Shown in pieces: positions 14,227-19,944 of a DNA stretch of 21,844 nucleotides. The position numbers were made by a program, and so were the translations under genes. This DNA is from a virus. Where the stretch lies: IMG/VR virus record IMGVR_UViG_3300028024_000174, positions 1 through 21,844 of that record. The stretch is one strand, 5' to 3'. The number at the start of each line of letters is the position of its first letter. Positions within the stretch are counted from its first letter, which is position 1. The notes beneath the pieces were generated by a model, which was not told where the DNA came from, searched no databases, and was given only the letters and a program-made list of their open reading frames with translations.

Positions 14227-15687
14227 CTATTGAACACACTCCATAATTGCTTTCAGCAAATCAGGAAATGCCCATTGCATATTATGCCGATCAAATAAAG
14301 GAAAATTCTCGTTCGCGCCCTCTGATTCTTTCCAGCCGCATTCCCACCAAAAACAGGGTATGCCAAGATTACGGGCTTTTTTTATTATGTACGTCGCTTG
14401 GTCAATCCTTTCTTCAATAGGCATTGCCGCAGTACTGCCCCACTCCCCAAGAATAATCGGTATTCCTGTCTTATTAATATATTGTTTAATCGTTTTGAAT
14501 TCTTCATCAACTTTCTTCGTGTTTAGAGAATTTGAGCTGCTCCATTCTGTAACAGGGCCCCCGTCGTCATTCTGATAGTAATAGTGGACTTCAACCATTA
14601 GTTTGTCATCATTGGGAATATTTAAGTATTGCAATTCACTTGCGTTGTTCAATGCTGGGCTCAAAGCAAGTACGCGTTTTTCATTGTTGCCGCCGCTACT
14701 TCGGACTGTATCATAAAATAATTTGTTCAGTTCATTAACACGATCACGCTGCATCTGCTCCATATCTTTTTCAGAACCTGTTGAATGTAAAACGCTATCA
14801 CTCATACACGGTTCATTCATGGGTTCAAATATCAAATAATCATCGTATGACGAAAAGCGATCGGCTACCTGTTTCCAAATAGCTTTAAATCTGGCGTCAA
14901 CATAACTTTTATACTCCGGCCGCATCCAGTCCTCAGCCCATTTATCTCCTACCCAAGAACGGTTGAGGTAATCGTAATGGGAATTGAGAATGCAGTACAT
15001 CCCATTATCCAAAATAGCGCTTACATACTGTTCGACGGTATTCAGGAAATCGTCGTCTATTTTGTATGTTTGATCGTTCGTATAAAGCGACCATGAAACG
15101 TTAAGCCGTATGGAATCATACCCGGCTTCCTTAAAAATGCGGATCATATCGGTAGTGGGAGGAACGTCTCCCGTCTTTGTAAGATAATAATGGAGCTTGT
15201 CCAATCCGTTATGCTTGATCGCATAAGGATCAAAACCATGATTGAAATCCCAATCGATCACATCTAAGGCGCTTGCATAGTTTGTTCCGATTTTCATTTC
15301 AGAAAGAGCTTGCTTCGCTGTATTATCCCTCATGTTGACGGTATTGGTAACAGTGCAGGTATAGACAACTCCATCCGCCTTGCCTGTTATTGTTGCTATC
15401 CCGCCTTTATGTCGGCCAATGACAATGCCATTCTGATCTACACTGGCAACATAAGGATTTGAGGATGTCCACATCACATTCTGAGCGTCAGATACTACAA
15501 GTTTAATAGTTTCAGTGGGTTTGAGTGGAGCGGATTCATGATTAATCGCTGATTGCATAGTAGGAACAGGCGTAGAAGTTTTAGTCTCTCCAAGAATAGG
15601 CGAAGCGGCAATGTGAGTTGTACTCGAGGCACATGCCGCCAACGATAACAGTAAGATTATTGAGAATGCAAAGGCCACTTTTTTCAT
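14227..15687 (-). CDS. Secreted GH5-like glycoside hydrolase lipoprotein with Ig-like domain; phage cargo gene
   Basis: 486 residues from the ATG at 15687. It has a lipoprotein signal (MKKVAFAFSIILLLSLAAC, lipidated at Cys19), a Ser/Thr/Pro-rich linker, a bacterial Ig-like (BIG2) domain at about 59-118 (VMWTSSNPYVASVDQNG..), and a glycosidase domain at about 140-480. Cellulase-family GH5 hallmarks are visible: SIRLNVSWS (Arg194), IFEPMNEP with acid/base Glu292, VEVHYY, IILGEWGS with nucleophile Glu415, and CFWWECGW. It should cut beta-1,4-linked polysaccharide outside the cell, anchored to the host membrane; the substrate cannot be told. The gene is clearly AT-richer than its phage neighbours, and it has its own promoter (15747-15775) and terminator. 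It is therefore a foreign cargo unit, not a structural gene. Confidence 0.88.
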   Translation of the reverse strand: MKKVAFAFSIILLLSLAACASSTTHIAASPILGETKTSTPVPTMQSAINHESAPLKPTETIKLVVSDAQNVMWTSSNPYVASVDQNGIVIGRHKGGIATITGKADGVVYTCTVTNTVNMRDNTAKQALSEMKIGTNYASALDVIDWDFNHGFDPYAIKHNGLDKLHYYLTKTGDVPPTTDMIRIFKEAGYDSIRLNVSWSLYTNDQTYKIDDDFLNTVEQYVSAILDNGMYCILNSHYDYLNRSWVGDKWAEDWMRPEYKSYVDARFKAIWKQVADRFSSYDDYLIFEPMNEPCMSDSVLHSTGSEKDMEQMQRDRVNELNKLFYDTVRSSGGNNEKRVLALSPALNNASELQYLNIPNDDKLMVEVHYYYQNDDGGPVTEWSSSNSLNTKKVDEEFKTIKQYINKTGIPIILGEWGSTAAMPIEERIDQATYIIKKARNLGIPCFWWECGWKESEGANENFPLFDRHNMQWAFPDLLKAIMECVQ

Positions 15688-15750
15688 TGCGTAAACCCTA
15701 CTTCCGTGCTGATTAATGCGTAAACCTGGTGGCACCAATATACGGAAGTA
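15688..15750. repeat. Direct and inverted repeats in the GH5 leader, possible operator
   Basis: TGCGTAAACC occurs twice (15688-15697 and 15717-15726). TACTTCCGT (15699-15707) is the exact inverted copy of ACGGAAGTA (15742-15750), and the latter overlaps the -10 hexamer. The arrangement could be a regulator site. The ribosome binding site of the GH5 gene is hidden in this region and is not obvious. Confidence 0.5.
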
Positions 15751-15775
15751 TAGCATAATGGCTCCTCGAAATCAA
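15747..15775 (-). promoter_or_regulatory. Promoter of the GH5 gene, sigma-A type with extended -10
   Basis: TTGATT (15770-15775), 17-bp spacer, TATACT (15747-15752) preceded by TG one base upstream (TGC TATACT). The -35 overlaps the stop codon of terL. It is the best promoter in the window and would start RNA about 50 nt before the GH5 ATG. Confidence 0.75.
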
Positions 15776-17373
15776 AGCACTAGCAACCCTCTTTCATCAT
15801 ATACCGAAACCCCGCCAGCTCCTATATGCCGCAGCGCCCGATCCAGCGCCATGACAGTCGCCACCGCGCCGTCGATCTTTTCGGTGGATTTCTCTTTATC
15901 CGGTTTGATGTTACCGGCCGGGTCCGTCTTGATGTAGATGTTGTCCACCATCCAGCGCAGCACCGGATGTCCGCCGTGCGCGAGCTTTTCTTCCAGCGTC
16001 AGCTTCATAAGTTCCTTGGTTGGCGGGGACATATCCTTGAAACCCTGTCCGAAGGGGACCACCGTAAAGCCCAAACCCTCGAGGTTCTGCACCATCTGCA
16101 CCGCGCCCCACCGGTCGAACGCGATCTCCCGGATGTTGTACTTCGTGCCAAGCTCTTCTATGAAGCTCTCGATAAACCCGTAATGCACCACGTTCCCCTC
16201 GGTCGTTTTCAGGAAACCGCGCTGCTGCCAGACATCGTAGGGAACATGATCGCGGCGCACGCGAAGGGATAGGTTATCCTCCGGTATCCAGAAGAACGGA
16301 AGGATCATGTATTTGTCCGCATCGTCCTCGGGCGGGAACACGAGTACAAACGCCGTGATGTCCGTCGTGGAGGAAAGATCCAGCCCGCCGTAGCAAACCC
16401 GGCCGCGCAGGGCCTCGGGGTCTACCGCAAACGCGCACTTATCCCATTTCTCCATAGGCATCCACCGGATGGATTGCTTTACCCATTGGTTCAGGCGGAG
16501 CTGCCGGAACAGGTTCTCCTCGGCGGGATTCTGGCGGGCGTTTTCACAGGCGACCTGCAGCTTCTCCATATCCACCGTGATGTCCAGCGAGGGGTTGGCC
16601 TTGCGCCATACCGCCTCGCTTGTCCAATCGTCATCGTCGGCGGCGCCGTAGATCACGGGGTAGAACGTCGGGTCGATTTTCCGGCCCTGCAGAACGTCCT
16701 GCGCCTTTTGGTGAACCTCCCAACAGATGGAGTTCCGGTCGGTGCCGGCTGTGGTAATGAGAAAGAACAGCGGCTGCTTGCGCGCATCGCCGGAACCGTG
16801 GAGCATGACGTCGTACAGGTTCCGATTGGGCTGGGCATGCAATTCGTCGAACACCACACCGTGGACGTTCAGGCCGTGCTTGGTGTACGCCTCGGCGCTC
16901 AGCACCTGGTAGAAGCTCCCCAGCGGCTTGTACACCAAGCGCTTCTGGGAAAGCAGCGGCTTGATCCGGCTCTTGAGCGCCGGGCACTGCTCCACCATAT
17001 CCACCGCCACGTCGAACACGATGGAGGCCTGCTGGCGGTCCGACGCGCAGCCGTACACCTCGCCGCCGTGTTCGTAATCCCCGCAGGTAAGCAGCAGGGC
17101 GACGGCGGCGGCAAGTTCCGATTTGCCCTGCTTCTTGGGGATTTCCACATATGCGGTATTGAACTGCCGGTAGCCGTTGGGCTTGAGGATGCCGAACACA
17201 TCCCGGACGATCTGTTCCTGCCAATCGATCAGCTCGAACGGCTGGCCGTGCCATTCGCCCTTGGTGTGCTTGAGGTAGTTAATAAAGGAAACCGCGACGT
17301 CCGCCGATTGCCGGTTATACCGGGAACCGTCCGCGAGGAAGGAGGTAGGCGTGTATTTCTTGAGCGTCCGCAA
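15772..17373 (-). CDS. Terminase large subunit
   Basis: 533 residues from a TTG at 17373, with AAGGAGG 7 nt upstream; no closer in-frame ATG gives a full domain. It is the packaging motor and DNA-cutting enzyme at the portal. The ATPase part shows a Walker A-like motif PKKQGKS (residues 79-85), Walker B VVFDE (173-177) and the coupling motif ITTAGTDRNS (206-215). The nuclease part starts with GGLDLSSTTD (Asp332) and has IAFDRWGA and a late KEKSTEKIDGAVATVMALDRAL with another metal-ligand Asp. Length is normal. No small terminase gene precedes it inside the window: the amidoligase cassette takes that place. Confidence 0.95.
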   Translation of the reverse strand: MRTLKKYTPTSFLADGSRYNRQSADVAVSFINYLKHTKGEWHGQPFELIDWQEQIVRDVFGILKPNGYRQFNTAYVEIPKKQGKSELAAAVALLLTCGDYEHGGEVYGCASDRQQASIVFDVAVDMVEQCPALKSRIKPLLSQKRLVYKPLGSFYQVLSAEAYTKHGLNVHGVVFDELHAQPNRNLYDVMLHGSGDARKQPLFFLITTAGTDRNSICWEVHQKAQDVLQGRKIDPTFYPVIYGAADDDDWTSEAVWRKANPSLDITVDMEKLQVACENARQNPAEENLFRQLRLNQWVKQSIRWMPMEKWDKCAFAVDPEALRGRVCYGGLDLSSTTDITAFVLVFPPEDDADKYMILPFFWIPEDNLSLRVRRDHVPYDVWQQRGFLKTTEGNVVHYGFIESFIEELGTKYNIREIAFDRWGAVQMVQNLEGLGFTVVPFGQGFKDMSPPTKELMKLTLEEKLAHGGHPVLRWMVDNIYIKTDPAGNIKPDKEKSTEKIDGAVATVMALDRALRHIGAGGVSVYDERGLLVL

Positions 17374-17396
17374 ACAACAGCCTCCTTCCGGGCACG

Positions 17397-17426
17397 AAAA
17401 AAGGAGCCTCCGAAGAAGCTCCTTTT
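17397..17426 (-). terminator. Intrinsic terminator between the amidoligase cassette and terL
   Basis: Perfect 9-bp stem (17399-17407 with 17418-17426), 10-nt loop, followed on the minus strand by a T-run. It lies 15 nt after the GGCT-like gene and 10 nt before the terL ribosome binding site. Confidence 0.8.
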
Positions 17427-17440
17427 ATAGGTATCTCAGG

Positions 17441-17899
17441 TTATTCCACGCGCATCCTGCGCAGGGGCTTCGCGGAGTACCGCGCCGCGCGCAGCAGCGT
17501 ATCCGGCCGGAGGCCGGCGTCGCGGTACCCGTCCAGAATGACGTTGTAGTAGTACAGCCCCGGCCCGCCCATGGGCCTGCCGTCGTTCATGATGTAAACC
17601 ATGGCGGAAACCGGCCTCCCTTTGAAATCAATCGTCAGCGTTTCTTTCCGGTACAGGTGGGGCCAGCCTTCGTAGCGGTCCAGCGCCGCCTCGTCCTGCG
17701 GGGTAATCTCCCACAGCAGCGCGGGCACGCGCCCGTGCTCGTAGGGTTCGATCGTGGCCACCGCGTTGCCGTTACCGCCCCGGAACAGGAGCCGGTAGCC
17801 CGGTAGTTCCATGCTGCCCAACACCCGCGCTGTGGGGCACCTGTGCGCCATCTGCGCGAGGTTCATATTGCTGCCGTAAGCAAGGTATATCTTGTTCAT
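17441..17899 (-). CDS. Gamma-glutamylcyclotransferase-like protein
   Basis: 152 residues, ATG at 17899, 13 nt after the amidoligase stop, with AGGAG overlapping that gap. It has the AIG2/GGCT fold signature: LAYGSNMN (residues 6-13), LPGYRLLFRGGNGNAVATIEP, and LDRYEGWPHLYRKE with probable catalytic Glu77. The family cleaves gamma-glutamyl amides, releasing 5-oxoproline. Established work on amidoligases (Iyer and co-workers) noted that such cyclotransferases lie next to GS-fold amidoligases; the pair may make and break, or edit, a gamma-glutamyl-type bond. The substrate here is unknown. It ends its cassette, with a terminator behind it. Confidence 0.85.
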   Translation of the reverse strand: MNKIYLAYGSNMNLAQMAHRCPTARVLGSMELPGYRLLFRGGNGNAVATIEPYEHGRVPALLWEITPQDEAALDRYEGWPHLYRKETLTIDFKGRPVSAMVYIMNDGRPMGGPGLYYYNVILDGYRDAGLRPDTLLRAARYSAKPLRRMRVE

Positions 17900-17912
17900 G
17901 CCGTTCTCCTAT

Positions 17913-18815
17913 CTACGCCGCCGTGCGAAACCGCCAGGCGGCGTTGCCGTCCAGATGCTTGCAGAGGTGCTCGCGGCAGTTTTTGAACTCGTCGCCGATC
18001 AGACCGATGCGGTTGAGGTAGGTGCGCATGGCGAATTTCTCGTTTTCCACCTGCGGCTTCTTGCTGCTGGCGCTCCGCTGCGTGAGCGCCTGGTTGTTTA
18101 GGGCGAGGGCCAGGGCGATGTAGCTGCGTACTTTTCCGGCGTGCAGCTCGCTGTTGAAGCCCCGCAGCTCCACCGTGTGGTTACCCGTGAAAAAGCTGTG
18201 CAGGTTCAGGAAGTGGTACCGGCTGCTGTGGTAGTGCCGCGACCGGCTTTCGCCGTACCCCGCGTACCAAATGTTCTCAATCTGGGCGAAGGTCGCGGGT
18301 CTGGCGGCGTTCATCCGTTGGACCAGGGAGGCGTCCATCTTTTTGCAGAAGCGTACCCGCTCCTCTTCAATCTGGAGGGCTTTGTAAAAAAGGTCGTTTT
18401 TGCTGGCGATGATGTTGATAAAATTGCGGATGCTCCTGGGCGTATGGTCGGCGCCGTCGAGGTGGATGTGGATGCCGCAGGAGGAGTTGGTGAATCCGCC
18501 CGCCTTGCGCAGCCTGCGAATCAGCTCCTGCAGGGTTTCGATGTCGGCGTCGTAGGTCAGGATGGGGCTGACCAGTTCCACCCGGCGGTCGGTGTCGGCG
18601 CAGGTGGTTTGCTTGCCTTCTTTGCGCTGCGGGTAAATGCTGGCGTCGCTCATGATCTTCCAGACCCTGCCGTCGGCCGCCGTGACCTTGCGGGCGTCGT
18701 AGGAATCGTAGGTGGCCTCGACCGTGCCGCCAAGATAGTCGGCGGCAACCCTGGCCGCTTCCGCGCGGGTAATCCCCGTGAACTCCACCTCAATGCCGAA
18801 TCTGCTTGTAAACAC
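17913..18815 (-). CDS. Amidoligase family protein (GS-like fold)
   Basis: 300 residues from a GTG at 18815, 8 nt after AGGAGG; the upstream frame to 18893 has no ribosome binding site. Family motifs are FGIEVEFTGI (residues 6-15), WKIMSDASI, VELVSPIL, SSCGIHIHLDG, RYHFLNLHSFF and TVELRGFNSELHAGKVRSYIALALAL. These fit the amidoligase_2 family, thought to join a carboxyl and an amine using ATP; the Glu and His residues in EVEF and GIHIHLD are the metal/ATP site by analogy. The last ~45 residues (VENEKFAMRTYLNRIGLIGDEFKNCREHL...) are clearly alike to the end of the protein encoded at 19162-19878. A conserved 36-bp element lies upstream. Role unknown: peptide, cell wall or protein modification are all possible. 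Confidence 0.88.
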   Translation of the reverse strand: MFTSRFGIEVEFTGITRAEAARVAADYLGGTVEATYDSYDARKVTAADGRVWKIMSDASIYPQRKEGKQTTCADTDRRVELVSPILTYDADIETLQELIRRLRKAGGFTNSSCGIHIHLDGADHTPRSIRNFINIIASKNDLFYKALQIEEERVRFCKKMDASLVQRMNAARPATFAQIENIWYAGYGESRSRHYHSSRYHFLNLHSFFTGNHTVELRGFNSELHAGKVRSYIALALALNNQALTQRSASSKKPQVENEKFAMRTYLNRIGLIGDEFKNCREHLCKHLDGNAAWRFRTAA

Positions 18816-18860
18816 TGTGGTTTCCTCCTGAGCGTGTATGTTTTTTGCCCTTTGGGCATG

Positions 18861-18896
18861 TACATATATCACTCCGGGGGACTCATATAGCAAGCA
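18861..18896 (-). promoter_or_regulatory. Bipartite element upstream of the amidoligase gene (copy A)
   Basis: Minus strand TGCTTGCTAT, 12 variable bases, GAGTGAT, one base, TATGTA. The same element lies at 19909-19944 upstream of the 'virulence'-type gene, gap-free with 26 of 36 bases equal. It is 46 bp before the GTG. TATGTA could be a -10, but no -35 at the normal distance is evident. Confidence 0.6.
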
Positions 18897-18944
18897 ATAT
18901 CAAAGGGAAAAGCCGACTCAAAATATGGGTGTGTCTCTGCGGTT

Positions 18945-19169
18945 TCAGAGCCTTCGCACAGCGTCCTCGCCATACACGGCGCCGAGGGAAGAGCCGCAAT
19001 CCCAGGAGCAAAATATCGTCCCGGTATCATCCACAAAGTCCACGGCGCCTTGGTCGCCGGGGCACAACTTTGAATAAGGGTCGATCATGTGCACCAGCTC
19101 CACGCGTGTGCCCGCGGGATACTCTTTGCGAAGCCGCGCCACGGTTTCCTTCGAAGCGAACCTATTCAT
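18945..19169 (-). CDS. DUF4314 family protein
   Basis: 74 residues, ATG at 19169 overlapping the end of the upstream gene by 8 nt, with GGAGG 9 nt before it. It reads EYPAGTRVELVHMIDPYSKLCPGDQGAVDFVDDTGTIFCSWDCGSSLGAVYGEDAVR, the standard DUF4314 pattern (PGTRVELV.M.DPY.KL.PGD.G.V..VDD.G.I...W..GSSL). The family is a small SH3-like beta-barrel of unknown function, often beside amidoligase genes in clostridial mobile elements. It probably supports the two larger partners of the cassette. Confidence 0.88.
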   Translation of the reverse strand: MNRFASKETVARLRKEYPAGTRVELVHMIDPYSKLCPGDQGAVDFVDDTGTIFCSWDCGSSLGAVYGEDAVRRL

Positions 19170-19878
19170 CTGCCGGTGCCTCCGCCGCTTTCCTCGGGGC
19201 GCCGTTCTTGAAAGCCGTGTTGCCCGTCAGGCTTTTCAGCAGGACTTTTCGCGCGGCCTTGTAATCGTCGCCTACGAAGCCCAAACGGATGAGGAAAATG
19301 CGGAAGGCAAATTTCTCGTTCTCCACGGGCTTCTCTTTGGCGGTTACGCGGTGCTGTTCCTTGGCGGCCGCGCACAGGGCGCCGATGAACTGGGTGTAGG
19401 CAGAAACCTCCTCGGGCGAGGCGTCGAATCGGAACCATGGAAACCTGAGCGTCGTTTCCGTCCGCTCCACGGGCAGAGCGTCGGCGCCGATGGCCTTTTT
19501 GATGAGCGCCGCCTTGCTGGCGATGAGCCGGTCAAGGTTCGTAAGCGCGGCGTCGTTGAAGCCGTCCAGCGGCAGCTCGATTGTCAGGCTATCGGGAATG
19601 ATATTTTCCATATGCTCTCCCGCATCGAAAGGCATTCCGACCGCCGGGTCATCCGACGTAAAACCCGCCGCGCGTAATCCCTCCAAAAGTCTCCCTGCGG
19701 TCGCCTCGTCGGTGCACGCATCTAAGGAAAGGGTTCCGTCCTTGCTGATGGTAACGTTCGCCACCGCATACGCAAAGCTCGGCGCGCCCTTATAAACCGG
19801 CGCCCATCCGAGGATTCCGCCCACCGTTTCTGCGAGTTCCTTGCGCCTAGCGCCTGTTACGTTGCATCTGATTTCCAT
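19162..19878 (-). CDS. Phage protein of the clostridial 'virulence protein' type, sharing the amidoligase C-terminal domain
   Basis: 238 residues from the ATG at 19878, 8 nt after AAGGAGG; the frame is open to 20046 but only through the IS edge. It begins MEIRCNVTGARRKELAETVGGILGW. Similar proteins in Clostridia are labelled 'virulence protein' without experimental basis, as I recall. Two recognisable blocks: an N-terminal region ending near residue 110 (TISKDGTLSLDA.TDE...LLEGLRAAGF), and LDRLIASKAALIKKAIGADALPVERTETTLRFPWFRFDASPEEVSAYTQFI. The end (VENEKFAFRIFLIRLGFVGDDYKAARKVLLKSLTGNTAFK) matches the end of the amidoligase. There is no signal peptide. Function unknown; it is the first gene of the cassette and lies just inside the IS. 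Confidence 0.75.
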   Translation of the reverse strand: MEIRCNVTGARRKELAETVGGILGWAPVYKGAPSFAYAVANVTISKDGTLSLDACTDEATAGRLLEGLRAAGFTSDDPAVGMPFDAGEHMENIIPDSLTIELPLDGFNDAALTNLDRLIASKAALIKKAIGADALPVERTETTLRFPWFRFDASPEEVSAYTQFIGALCAAAKEQHRVTAKEKPVENEKFAFRIFLIRLGFVGDDYKAARKVLLKSLTGNTAFKNGAPRKAAEAPADE

Positions 19879-19908
19879 GTTGAAAGCCTCCTTAGCCTCT
19901 TTGGTGAT

Positions 19909-19944
19909 TACATAGATCACTCTGAAGCTGTGGAATAGCAAGCA
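19909..19944 (-). promoter_or_regulatory. Bipartite element upstream of the 'virulence'-type gene (copy B)
   Basis: Minus strand TGCTTGCTAT, 12 variable bases, GAGTGAT, one base, TATGTA, identical in layout to 18861-18896. It is 31 bp before the ATG and ends beside the likely left end of the IS element. Confidence 0.6.

Noticed and set aside
16474-17430. 318-codon plus-strand open frame opposite terL
   Set aside because: Lies wholly over the terminase ATPase domain, has no motif and no start signal.
18846-18858. Palindrome TGCCCTTTGGGCA near the amidoligase leader as a terminator
   Set aside because: The T-run lies on the wrong side of the stem on the plus strand and an A-run follows on the minus strand, so it does not form a terminator on either strand.
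18141-18890. 249-codon plus-strand open frame opposite the amidoligase
   Set aside because: Val/Gly-rich shadow translation; the amidoligase motifs are on the minus strand.
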